Shown in pieces: positions 9,977-18,041 of a stretch of 35,856 nt of DNA (position 1 is the first letter of the stretch; the number at the start of each line of letters is the position of its first letter). Source of the DNA: Magnetospirillum moscoviense (GTDB lineage Bacteria; Pseudomonadota; Alphaproteobacteria; Rhodospirillales; Magnetospirillaceae); NCBI RefSeq assembly GCF_001650635.1, contig NZ_LWQU01000140.1, forward strand, positions 1-35,856, read 5' to 3'. Made by a program: the position numbers and the translations under genes. The notes below the pieces were generated by a model that was not told the DNA's origin, ran no database searches, and saw only the letters and a program-made list of their open reading frames with translations.

Positions 9977-11079
9977 GTGCCGAAATCATTCGCGTCGAAT
10001 TGGGCGAGCGTTCCTATGACATCGAGATCGGCGCCGGGCTGATCGACCAGGCCGGCCCGCGCATGGTTCCGGTGATGGCCGGCAAGCGCGCCTTCGTGGT
10101 CACCGACGACGTGGTGGCGCCGCTTTATCTCGACCGCGTGCTGGCCTCGCTGGACCGGGCCGGCATCGCCCACGGCCATGTGGTGGTGCCCCATGGCGAG
10201 CATTCCAAATGCTTCGCCCAGTTGGAAGAGCTGACCGAAACCATGCTGGACGCCCGCTGCGAGCGCTCGACCATGGTGGTGGCGCTGGGCGGCGGCGTCA
10301 TCGGCGACCTGACCGGCTTCGCAGCCGCCATCTTGCAGCGCGGGCTGGATTTCGTGCAGATCCCCACCACCTTGCTGGCCCAGGTGGACAGCTCGGTCGG
10401 CGGCAAGACCGGCATCAACACCCGCCAGGGCAAGAATCTGGTGGGTTCCTTCCACCAGCCACGCCTGGTGCTGGCCGACATCGACACCCTGAACAGCCTG
10501 GACCGGCGCCAGATGCTGGCCGGCTATGCCGAGGTGGTGAAGTACGGAATCATCGACGACGCGCCGTTCTTCGCCTGGCTGGAAGAACAAGGCCCGGCCC
10601 TGATCGACGGCGACCAGGCCGCGCGCGCCCAGGCGGTGGCGGTATCGTGCCGGGCCAAGGCCCGCATCGTCGCCGCCGACGAGCGTGAAGGCGGCGTGCG
10701 CGCCTTGCTGAATCTGGGCCACACCTTCGGTCACGCCCTGGAAGCAGAGACCGGCTTCTCCGAGGAATTGCTGCATGGCGAGGCGGTGGCCATCGGCATG
10801 GTGATGGCGCTTCGGCTGTCGGCCCGGCTGGATCTGGCCCCGCCTGATGATTGCGCCCGGCTGGAACGCCATTTGGCCCGGCTCGGCCTGCCCACCGGCC
10901 TGTCGCGCCAGCGCCACTGGGATGTGGATGCGCTGGTCCACCACATGGCCGGCGACAAGAAGGTGAAGGACGGCAAGGTGACCTTCGTGCTGGCCAAGGG
11001 CATCGGCCGCTCGTTCCTGACCCGCGAGGTGCCGGCATCCGCCGTGCGCGACATGCTGGCCGAGTTCGTGGCGGGCTGA
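9973..11079 (+). CDS. aroB: 3-dehydroquinate synthase
   Basis: The 368-aa NAD- and metal-dependent enzyme closes DAHP to 3-dehydroquinate. The NAD-binding GGGVIGDLTGFAAA segment lies near 102-115. PTTLLAQVDSSVGGKTGIN follows near 130-148, and the metal-ligand region NLGHTFGHALE near 245-255, with LHGEAVAIGM after it. The ATG overlaps the aroK stop, which fixes the start over the longer upstream frame. The aroK-aroB pair is a classical shikimate operon, and the CorC-type gene follows after 5 bases. Confidence 0.95.
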   Translation: MSAEIIRVELGERSYDIEIGAGLIDQAGPRMVPVMAGKRAFVVTDDVVAPLYLDRVLASLDRAGIAHGHVVVPHGEHSKCFAQLEELTETMLDARCERSTMVVALGGGVIGDLTGFAAAILQRGLDFVQIPTTLLAQVDSSVGGKTGINTRQGKNLVGSFHQPRLVLADIDTLNSLDRRQMLAGYAEVVKYGIIDDAPFFAWLEEQGPALIDGDQAARAQAVAVSCRAKARIVAADEREGGVRALLNLGHTFGHALEAETGFSEELLHGEAVAIGMVMALRLSARLDLAPPDDCARLERHLARLGLPTGLSRQRHWDVDALVHHMAGDKKVKDGKVTFVLAKGIGRSFLTREVPASAVRDMLAEFVAG

Positions 11080-11084
11080 CGGCG

Positions 11085-12353
11085 ATGGAAGCAATGTCCC
11101 TTTCGCTGGCGATCATCCTGGGATTGCTGGTGCTATCGGCCTTCTTCTCGGGGTCGGAAACCGCGCTGACCGCGGTGTCGCGCCCCTATATGCACCAACT
11201 CGAGCAAGACGGCAGCCGCCGCGCCCGCCGGGTCAACCATCTGATCGCCACCCGCGATCGCCTGATCGGGGCGCTGTTGGTTGGCAACAATCTGGTCAAT
11301 ATCCTGGCCTCGTCGCTGGCGACCGGCGCGCTGGTGACCATGTTCGGCGAGGCCGGCATCGCCTATGCCACCGCCGGCATGACGGTGATCGTGGTGTTGT
11401 TCGGCGAGGTGCTGCCCAAGACCTACGCCATCTACAACGCCAACAAGGTGGCGCTGATGGTGGCCATCCCGGTGACCGGCCTGGTCACGATCCTGTCGCC
11501 GGTGGTGCGCGGCCTGGAAGTGGTGACCCGGCTGATTTTTCGGATGTTCGGCGCCAAGTACGCCACCGATGCCTCGATCGAGACCGCCATGATGGAGTTG
11601 CGCGGCGCCATCGAGGTCCACACCACCCAGGAGGCGGTGCAGGACGAACGGCGCATGCTGCGCTCGATCCTCGAGCTCGACGATGTTGAGGTCGGCGAGG
11701 TGATGACCCACCGCCGCAAGGCCTTCACCATCGATGCGGGCCTGCCGCCGGCCGAGATCGTCGACCTGATCCTCAAAAGCCCCTATACCCGCATCCCGCT
11801 ATGGCGGGGCGAGCCCGACAACATCATCGGCGTGGTCCACGCCAAGGACGTCCTGCGCGCCGTGCGCGCGCTGGACGGCGATGTCGCCCAGCTCGATGTC
11901 GGCGAACTGGCCGGCACCCCGTGGTTCATCCCCGATTCCACCACGCTTCTGGAGCAATTGCGCGCCTTCCGCGAACGGCGCGAGCATTTCGCCCTGGTGG
12001 TCGATGAATACGGCGCCCTGATGGGGGTGGTGACGCTGGAAGACATCCTGGAAGAGATCGTCGGCGACATCACCGACGAGCACGATGTCGCCGTCGCCGG
12101 TGTCCACCCGCAGGAAGGCGGCGATTACGTCGTCGATGGCGGCGTCACCATCCGCGATCTCAATCGCGAATTCGAATGGCGCCTGCCCGACGAGGACGCC
12201 AACACCATCGCCGGCCTGCTGCTGCACGAAAGCCGCCAGATTCCCAATGTCGGCCAGGTGTTCCGCTTCCACGGCTTCCGCTTCGAGGTGTTGCGCAAGA
12301 ACCGCAACCAGATCGCCTCGATCCGCATCACCCCGCCGAATTCAGCCCCTTAG
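11085..12353 (+). CDS. CNNM / CBS-domain membrane protein of the HlyC/CorC family
   Basis: The 422-aa product has a CNNM (DUF21) membrane domain (about 1-175) with SAFFSGSETALTAVSR in the first helix, GNNLVNILASS in the second and FGEVLPKTYAI later. A CBS pair follows (about 210-325, including RIPLWRGEPDNIIGVVHAKD and FALVVDEYGALMGVVTLEDILEEIVGDI), then the CorC_HlyC C-terminal domain with DEDANTIAGLL. Relatives are implicated in Mg2+ or Co2+ efflux; the haemolysin name is historical. It is the third gene of the aroKB unit in Rhodospirillales. Its TAG stop uses the first base of the palindrome that follows. Confidence 0.88.
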   Translation: MEAMSLSLAIILGLLVLSAFFSGSETALTAVSRPYMHQLEQDGSRRARRVNHLIATRDRLIGALLVGNNLVNILASSLATGALVTMFGEAGIAYATAGMTVIVVLFGEVLPKTYAIYNANKVALMVAIPVTGLVTILSPVVRGLEVVTRLIFRMFGAKYATDASIETAMMELRGAIEVHTTQEAVQDERRMLRSILELDDVEVGEVMTHRRKAFTIDAGLPPAEIVDLILKSPYTRIPLWRGEPDNIIGVVHAKDVLRAVRALDGDVAQLDVGELAGTPWFIPDSTTLLEQLRAFRERREHFALVVDEYGALMGVVTLEDILEEIVGDITDEHDVAVAGVHPQEGGDYVVDGGVTIRDLNREFEWRLPDEDANTIAGLLLHESRQIPNVGQVFRFHGFRFEVLRKNRNQIASIRITPPNSAP

Positions 12354-12404
12354 TGTGGTGATTCCGAAGTTCGCATCAAAATGCGGACATCGGAATCACC
12401 ACAC
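12353..12404. repeat. Long imperfect palindrome, MITE-like, next to a TA dinucleotide
   Basis: The left arm starts GTGTGGTGATTCCGA at 12353 and the right arm ends with its complement at 12404. The arms pair over 24 positions with one A/A mismatch and one G-T pair, closing on a CAAA tetraloop at 12377-12380. The left flank is TA and the right flank AA. It has no T-run, so it is not an ordinary intrinsic terminator, but it could stop transcription or act in both directions between the convergent genes. Confidence 0.7.
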
Positions 12405-12418
12405 AATTCAACAGATTA

Positions 12419-12464
12419 GTGTCCTGCCCCAGAAATTCACTTGCGAATTTCTGGGGCAGGACAC
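12419..12464. repeat. Perfect palindrome, MITE-like, flanked by TA on both sides
   Basis: A 20-bp arm (12419-12438, beginning GTGTCCTGCCCC) pairs perfectly with 12445-12464 around a six-base loop ACTTGC. TA occurs immediately outside each end (12417-12418 and 12465-12466), the pattern of an element inserted into a TA target as IS630/Tc1-type elements do. The nth stop codon (TAG on the minus strand) is built from this TA plus the terminal G. It carries no coding sequence. Confidence 0.7.
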
Positions 12465-13087
12465 TAGCCCCCGAACGCGCACAGATCGGGGACCGCGCAG
12501 CCGTCGCATTCCGGTTTCCTGGCCTTGCAGACATAACGGCCGTGCAGGATCAGGTAATGGTGGGCGTCGTGGGCGAAGCGGGCCGGCGTGACCCGCAAAA
12601 GCCCTTCCTCGACCGCCAGCACGGTCTTGCCGGGTGCCAGGCCGGTGCGGTTGGCGACGCGGAAGCAATGGGTATCGACGGCGATGGTCGGCTGGCCGAA
12701 GGCGACGTTCAGCACCACGTTGGCGGTCTTGCGCCCGACGCCGGGCAGGGCTTCCAGCGCGTCGCGCTCGGCCGGCACCTGGCCGCCATGGCGCTCGATC
12801 AAAAGCCGCGACAGCGCCATCACGTTCTTGGCCTTGGTCTGGTAAAGGCCGATGGTGCGGATGTGGTCGCGTAAGCTCTCTTCGCCCAGCTCCAGCATGG
12901 CCTGGGGCGTGGTCACCTTGGCGAATAGCGGGCCGGTCGCCTTGTTGACGCCGACATCGGTGGCCTGGGCCGACAGCACCACCGCCACCAGCAAGGTATA
13001 GGCGTTGACATAGTCCAGCTCGCTTTTCGGGCTGGGATGGGCGGCGGCCAGGCGGGCGTAGAATTCGTCGATCTGGGCGGGCTTCAT
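12464..13087 (-). CDS. nth: Endonuclease III (DNA glycosylase/AP lyase)
   Basis: The 207-aa product removes oxidised pyrimidines from DNA in base-excision repair. The catalytic Lys120 lies in LPGVGRKTANV and Asp138 in IAVDTHCFRV. The C-terminal 4Fe-4S loop has Cys187, Cys194, Cys197 and Cys203 at spacing 6, 2, 5. These positions are the same as I recall for E. coli Nth. The ATG at 13085-13087 is preceded by AGAGG and starts MKPAQIDEFY; the frame beyond it has no family-like text. It stands alone on the minus strand, convergent with the corC-type gene. Confidence 0.95.
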   Translation of the reverse strand: MKPAQIDEFYARLAAAHPSPKSELDYVNAYTLLVAVVLSAQATDVGVNKATGPLFAKVTTPQAMLELGEESLRDHIRTIGLYQTKAKNVMALSRLLIERHGGQVPAERDALEALPGVGRKTANVVLNVAFGQPTIAVDTHCFRVANRTGLAPGKTVLAVEEGLLRVTPARFAHDAHHYLILHGRYVCKARKPECDGCAVPDLCAFGG

Positions 13088-13126
13088 CGCATCCTCTGGC
13101 AGGCGGCTCTTAACCATTTGCCCCAT

Positions 13127-13155
13127 GGCGCGATGCGCAAAATGTGCATTGCGCC
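13127..13155. repeat. 13-bp hairpin with AAA loop in the nth-ampG intergenic region
   Basis: Arms 13127-13139 and 13143-13155 pair over all 13 positions if two G-T pairs are allowed, with loop AAA. It is the first of three structured segments in this 165-bp divergent region. Function unknown; it could be an operator for one of the two genes. Confidence 0.5.
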
Positions 13156-13156
13156 A

Positions 13157-13196
13157 GCCGCCATTGCGGCGGCGGCCAAGCAAGCGGTGCTTGCGC
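13157..13196. repeat. Two-hairpin REP-like element, copy 1
   Basis: The first hairpin is GCCGC-CATT-GCGGC (13157-13170). A GC-rich linker GGCGGCCAA leads into the second hairpin GCAAGC-GGT-GCTTGC (13180-13194). Its first 25 bases (13157-13181) are identical to 35810-35834. The second stem differs between copies in a base-paired way. It lies upstream of ampG and outside any gene. Confidence 0.6.
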
Positions 13197-13212
13197 CCGG
13201 CGAGGGCAAATA

Positions 13213-13235
13213 GTGATGCAGATTTTCTGCATCAC
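13213..13235. promoter_or_regulatory. Perfect 10-bp dyad upstream of ampG
   Basis: GTGATGCAGA (13213-13222), TTT, TCTGCATCAC (13226-13235). The dyad ends 17 bases before the ampG ATG, at a place where a repressor or an RNA hairpin could block initiation. It also begins with TAGTG like the palindromes at 12353 and 12419, so it could instead be a short repeat. Its regulator, if any, is unknown. Confidence 0.45.
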
Positions 13236-13252
13236 GAACTAAAGTGTCGCCC

Positions 13253-14548
13253 ATGACCGGGGATGTCACCGAAAAAAAGCCAAGCTGGCGCGACGCCTTC
13301 GCCGTCTATGGCGACCGCCGCATCGTCACCATCCTGCTGCTGGGTTTTTCCAGCGGCCTGCCGCTGGCCTTGACCGGATCGACCCTAGCGGTGTGGCTGA
13401 CCGAGGCCGGGGTGTCGCTGAAGACCATCGGCCTGTTCGCCCTGGTCGGCACGCCCTATACCTTCAAGTTCGTGTGGGCGCCGCTGGTCGATCAGATGCG
13501 CCTGCCCGGCCTAACCGGCGCGTTCGGGCGCAGGCGTGCGTGGATGCTGGCGACCCAGGCCGCCCTGATCGGCGCGTTGCTGGCGCTGGGTGCCACCGAC
13601 CCGGCCCTTCAGACCGAGCGGGTGGCGCTGCTGGCCCTGCTGGTGGCTTTCTGCTCGGCCAGCCAGGACATCGTCATCGATGCCTACCGGGTCGAAATCC
13701 TTGATAAGCCGCAATATGGCGCCGGTGCCGCCGCCGTGCAGTTCGGCTATCGCGTCGCCATGCTGGTGTCGGGGGCCGGCGCCTTGCTGCTGGCCCAGTT
13801 CAGCGGCTCGTGGGCGGTGACCTATGTCGCCATGGCCGGCCTGGTGGGGGTCGGCATGGTCACCGTGCTGGCCAATCCCGAACCGAACGCTCCGCCCCTG
13901 GTCCTGGCCGCCACCATCGCCGGCCGGCTGCGCCAGGCGGTGATCGAGCCGTTCGCCGACATGGCCCGGCGCAGCGGACGCTTCATCCTGGCGGTGCTGG
14001 CCTTCGTGCTGCTGTACAAGCTGGGCGACGCCTTCGCCGGGGTGATGGCCAATCCCTTCTACATCATGATCGGCTTCACCAAGGCCCAGGTGGCGACGGT
14101 GTCGAAGCTGTTCGGCTTCGGCGCCACCATCCTGGGGACCTTCCTGGGCGGCGTGGTGGTGGCGCGCTACGGCCTGTGGAAAAGCCTGCTGGGCTGCGGC
14201 CTGTTGCAGATGCTGTCCAACCTGATGTTCGCATGGCAGGCATCCGTCGGCGCCGACGTCTATGCGTTGACCTTGACCATCGCCGTTGAGAATCTATCGG
14301 GAGGATTAGGGTCGGCGGCTTTCGTGGCCTACATATCCGGCCTGTGCAGCCTTAGATTCACAGGGACGCAATATGCGTTGCTGAGTTCGTTGGCGGCGGT
14401 GGGGCGGACCCTGGTCGCCTCGAGTGCCGGCCAACTGGCGGAAAGCCTGGGCTGGGTCGATTTCTTCCTGGTCTCGACCCTGGTGGCTTTGCCTGGCCTG
14501 ATCTTGCTGGTGGCGTTGCGCCGCAGGTTGCTGCCGCCCGACCCATAG
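13253..14548 (+). CDS. ampG: AmpG-family muropeptide permease (MFS)
   Basis: The 431-aa product has about 12-14 hydrophobic helices. Family signatures are FSSGLPLALTGSTLAVWL near residue 27, GTPYTFKFVWAPLVD near 63, ASQDIVIDAYRVE near 140, and SGGLGSAAFVAYISGLC followed by TGTQYALLSSL near 345-375. AmpG imports anhydromuropeptides from the periplasm for cell-wall recycling and can feed beta-lactamase induction; no ampR/ampC lies here. An in-frame GTG at 13244 is an alternative start. I chose the ATG at 13253. The Shine-Dalgarno is weak at both. Confidence 0.87.
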   Translation: MTGDVTEKKPSWRDAFAVYGDRRIVTILLLGFSSGLPLALTGSTLAVWLTEAGVSLKTIGLFALVGTPYTFKFVWAPLVDQMRLPGLTGAFGRRRAWMLATQAALIGALLALGATDPALQTERVALLALLVAFCSASQDIVIDAYRVEILDKPQYGAGAAAVQFGYRVAMLVSGAGALLLAQFSGSWAVTYVAMAGLVGVGMVTVLANPEPNAPPLVLAATIAGRLRQAVIEPFADMARRSGRFILAVLAFVLLYKLGDAFAGVMANPFYIMIGFTKAQVATVSKLFGFGATILGTFLGGVVVARYGLWKSLLGCGLLQMLSNLMFAWQASVGADVYALTLTIAVENLSGGLGSAAFVAYISGLCSLRFTGTQYALLSSLAAVGRTLVASSAGQLAESLGWVDFFLVSTLVALPGLILLVALRRRLLPPDP

Positions 14549-14557
14549 GAGAGTGCC

Positions 14558-15685
14558 GTGAAGATTGGCGTTCCCAAGGAAATCAAGACCCACGAATACC
14601 GCGTGGCCATGATTCCGGCGGCCGTGCGCGAGCTGACCCGGCACGGCCATCGGGTGATGGTGCAAAAAGGCGCCGGCGCCGGCATCGGCTGCTCGGACGC
14701 CGATTACCTGGCCGCCGGGGCCAGCCTGGGGGCCGACGCCCAGGACGTCTTCGCCACCGCCGATCTGGTGGTCAAGGTCAAGGAGCCGCAGGCATCGGAA
14801 TTCGCCCTGCTGCGCGACGGCCAGGTGCTGTTCACCTACCTGCATCTGGCCCCCGATCCGGCCCAGGCCAATGCCCTGGTTGAACGGGGCGTCACCGCCA
14901 TCGCCTATGAAACCGTCACCGACGCCCGGGGCGGGCTGCCATTGCTGGCCCCGATGAGCGAGGTGGCCGGCCGGATGTCGATCCAGGTCGGCGCCCATTG
15001 CCTGGAAAAGGAACAAGGCGGCGCAGGCGTGCTGCTGGGCGGCGTGCCCGGCGTGCCGCCCGGCCGGGTGGCCATCCTGGGCGGCGGCGTGGTCGGGACC
15101 AATGCCGCGCGCATGGCGGTCGGGCTGGGGGCCAGGGTCACCATCATCGACCGCTCGGCCGCCCGGCTGGCCCAGTTGGACGAAATGTTCGCCGGCCGGG
15201 TCGAGACCGCCTATGCGACGCTGGATGCCATCGAGCAGGCGGTCGCCTCGGCCGATCTGGCGGTGGGTGCGGTGCTGATCCCCGGTGCGGCCGCGCCGCG
15301 GCTGGTGTCGCGCGAACTGGTGGCCGCCATGCGGCCCGGTTCGGTGGTGGTCGATGTCGCCATCGACCAGGGCGGCTGCTTCGCCACCTCGCGCCCGACC
15401 AGCCACGCCGAGCCCACCTATGTCGCCGAAGGGGTGGTGCATTACTGCGTCACCAACATGCCGGGCGCGGTGGCGCGCACCTCGGCGATCGCCCTGGGCC
15501 ATGCTACGCTGCCCTTCATCCTGGACCTGGCCGACCGGGGTTGGGGCCCGGCCCTGGCGGAAAATCCCCATCTGGCCGCCGGTTTGAACGTCCATAATGG
15601 AAAAATCACCCATCCAGCGGTGGCACGCGCGCTCGGAATGGCGTATGAGGATGCCGCAAAGTTTTTAGAGCGGTTCCGAAGCTGA
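14558..15685 (+). CDS. ald: Alanine dehydrogenase
   Basis: The 375-aa NAD enzyme interconverts L-alanine and pyruvate plus ammonia. It opens [20 protein letters not shown], typical of the family, carries the substrate lysine in [10 protein letters not shown] (near 75) and the catalytic histidine in YLHLAPD (near 96), and has the NAD Rossmann loop [16 protein letters not shown] (near 170). The start is GTG at 14558, preceded by AGGAGAG at 14548-14554, so the codon choice is firm. It follows ampG by 9 bases and may be cotranscribed with it. Linking alanine from recycled muropeptides to pyruvate would be a sensible pairing, but that is inference. Confidence 0.95.
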   Translation: MKIGVPKEIKTHEYRVAMIPAAVRELTRHGHRVMVQKGAGAGIGCSDADYLAAGASLGADAQDVFATADLVVKVKEPQASEFALLRDGQVLFTYLHLAPDPAQANALVERGVTAIAYETVTDARGGLPLLAPMSEVAGRMSIQVGAHCLEKEQGGAGVLLGGVPGVPPGRVAILGGGVVGTNAARMAVGLGARVTIIDRSAARLAQLDEMFAGRVETAYATLDAIEQAVASADLAVGAVLIPGAAAPRLVSRELVAAMRPGSVVVDVAIDQGGCFATSRPTSHAEPTYVAEGVVHYCVTNMPGAVARTSAIALGHATLPFILDLADRGWGPALAENPHLAAGLNVHNGKITHPAVARALGMAYEDAAKFLERFRS

Positions 15686-15727
15686 CCGCATCGCAAAAGA
15701 ACACACAAGGGAACAAGGACAGCAACC

Positions 15728-16264
15728 ATGGACCTCAAGAAGATCCCGATCGGCAAGAATCCCCCGACCGACATCAACGTCGTGGTCGAAATCCCGCTGC
15801 GCGGCGACCCGGTCAAGTACGAGATCTGCAAGGAATCCGGCGCGATGTTCGTCGACCGCTTCCTGCACACCGCCATGTACTACCCGACCAATTACGGCTT
15901 CGTGCCGCACACCCTGTCCGACGACGGCGATCCGGTCGACGTGATGGTGGTGGGCAAGCATGGCGTGGCGGTCGGCTCGGTTCTGCGCTCGCGCCCGATC
16001 GGCGTGCTGCTGATGGAAGACGAATCCGGCCAGGACGAGAAGATCCTGGCGGTGCCGCACGCCAAGCTGCACCCGTTCTACGACGAAGTGCAGTCCTACA
16101 AGGACCTGCCCGACGTGCTGATCAAGCAGATCGAGCACTTCTTCGCCCACTACAAGGACCTGGAAGAGGGCAAGTGGGTCAAGGTGATCGGCTGGGGTGA
16201 TGCCGAAAAGGCCGGCGAGATCATCAAGGACGCCATCAAGCGCGCCGAGAAGAAGAAGAAGTAA
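15728..16264 (+). CDS. ppa: Family I inorganic pyrophosphatase
   Basis: The 178-aa product hydrolyses PPi to two phosphates and pulls biosynthetic reactions forward. The metal-binding motif DDGDPVDVMVV (near 65-75) is complete, YPTNYGFVPHT precedes it, and DLPDVL and KVIGWGDAEKA follow, all typical of family I. The C-terminus is lysine-rich. It is transcribed on the plus strand after ald and closed by the strong terminator at 16284-16318. Length is normal for the prokaryotic hexameric type. Confidence 0.96.
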   Translation: MDLKKIPIGKNPPTDINVVVEIPLRGDPVKYEICKESGAMFVDRFLHTAMYYPTNYGFVPHTLSDDGDPVDVMVVGKHGVAVGSVLRSRPIGVLLMEDESGQDEKILAVPHAKLHPFYDEVQSYKDLPDVLIKQIEHFFAHYKDLEEGKWVKVIGWGDAEKAGEIIKDAIKRAEKKKK

Positions 16265-16283
16265 GGCGAATTCGCCAAGAAGA

Positions 16284-16318
16284 CGGCCGGGGAAGGCGAT
16301 TCCCCGGCCGCTTTTTTT
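16284..16318 (+). terminator. Rho-independent terminator of ppa
   Basis: An 11-bp GC-rich stem (16284-16294 with 16300-16310) around loop GGCGA is followed directly by C and seven T residues (16312-16318). It starts 20 bases after the ppa stop. On the other strand the stem is followed by TCTTCTT, so it might weakly stop phoU transcription as well. Confidence 0.88.
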
Positions 16319-16486
16319 GAGCCTGCGGAAACAAGCCTGCGCGGTGATTGAGCGGGGCCGGCACGGCCCGCGCCACGCCCTATGGCGCCAGACCTTCGCT
16401 TTTTTTGAGCCTGCGGAAACAAGCCTGCGCGGCGATTGAGCGGGGCCGGCACGGCCCGCGCCACGCCCTATGGCGCCAGGCCTTCG
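16309..16486. repeat. 88-bp tandem duplication covering the ppa T-tract and the 3' end of phoU
   Basis: Copy 1 starts at 16309-16310 and copy 2 at 16397-16398. Over 88 bases I count two differences (16344 T versus 16432 C; 16392 A versus 16480 G). Each copy holds a T7 run, two AGCCTGCG boxes and a GGGCC/GGCCC hairpin, and ends in the last phoU codons. Only copy 2 is joined to the phoU gene. The event looks recent, and no transposase is near. Confidence 0.85.
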
Positions 16487-17184
16487 GTGTTGGAACGGTC
16501 GCCCTTGGGGCGCTGGTCGGCCAGCGACTGGCCGGTGATCAGGAAATAGCTCATCTCGGCGATGTTGGTGGCGTGGTCGCCGATGCGCTCGATGTTCTTG
16601 GCCATGAACATCAGGTGCGAGCAGGCGGTGATGGTGCGCGGGTCTTCCATCATGTAGGTCAGGATTTCGCGGAACAGGCTGGAATAAAGCGCGTCCACCT
16701 CCTGGTCGCGGGCGCGCACCGCCAGGGCCTGGGCCGCGTCGTGCTGCAGATAGGCGGCCAGCACCTGGGCCAGCAATTCCTGCACCAGCCGGCCCATGCG
16801 CAAAAGCGTGCGCACCGGCGCCAGCGGCGCGGTCTGGTTCAGCACCAGCGTCCGCTTGGCGTTGTTGGCGGCGTGATCGGCGATGCGTTCCAGGTCGGCG
16901 GCGATCTTCAACGAGGCGATCACCGTGCGCAGATCGTCGGCGACGGGGGCGCGCAGCGCCAGCAGCCGCACCGTCTGCTCGTTGACGAAATGCTCGTCGG
17001 CGTCGATGGCGGCGTCCGAGGCGACCACCTCGCCGGCCAGTGTGTCGTCGCGGGTCTCGACCGCCTTCATCGACAGCTCCAACTGGCGTTCGGCCAGGCC
17101 GCCCATGCGGGAAATGGCGTCGTGCAGTCGCTTCAATTGCTCGTCATAGGATTTGACGATGTGATGTTCGCCCACGGTCGGCAT
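16468..17184 (-). CDS. phoU: Phosphate-transport regulatory protein PhoU
   Basis: The 238-aa product has two PhoU three-helix domains. Each has its metal-binding helix: DLERIADHAANNAKR near residue 100 and NIERIGDHATNIAEM near 200. PhoU links the Pst transporter to the PhoR/PhoB pair and keeps the Pho regulon off when phosphate is plentiful. The ATG at 17182-17184 has an AGGAG upstream. The frame above it is pstB shadow. It follows pstB by 14 bases. The last codons lie in the tandem duplication, so the C-terminus (TEGLAP) is defined by copy 2. Confidence 0.94.
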   Translation of the reverse strand: MPTVGEHHIVKSYDEQLKRLHDAISRMGGLAERQLELSMKAVETRDDTLAGEVVASDAAIDADEHFVNEQTVRLLALRAPVADDLRTVIASLKIAADLERIADHAANNAKRTLVLNQTAPLAPVRTLLRMGRLVQELLAQVLAAYLQHDAAQALAVRARDQEVDALYSSLFREILTYMMEDPRTITACSHLMFMAKNIERIGDHATNIAEMSYFLITGQSLADQRPKGDRSNTEGLAP

Positions 17185-17198
17185 GCTTGCTCCTATGA

Positions 17199-17975
<777 letters not shown>

Positions 17976-18005
17976 GGTGGGGTCCGGTTGGAAAGGGGCG
18001 GGGAA

Positions 18006-18040
18006 GGTATAGCGCGAAAGCCGTGACAGTTTTGTGAAAT
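18006..18040 (-). promoter_or_regulatory. Pho-box promoter of pstB-phoU
   Basis: On the minus strand the 18-bp block at 18040-18023 reads ATTTCAC-AAAA-CTGTCAC. This is two 7-bp PhoB half-sites spaced by 4, with the second matching the CTGTCAC/T consensus fully. Eleven bases downstream is TATACC (18011-18006), the distance at which PhoB-dependent promoters carry the -10. The box begins just after the cobN stop and lies about 50 bases before the pstB ATG. Confidence 0.6.
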
Positions 18041-18041
18041 G

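Noticed and set aside
12354-12463. Intergenic palindromes read as a tRNA or other structured RNA gene
   Set aside because: No cloverleaf or CCA-like 3' end. They are simple long hairpins.
16309-16486. Tandem repeat considered as a CRISPR remnant
   Set aside because: Only two 88-bp units with no spacer between them, and no cas genes. A simple duplication explains it.
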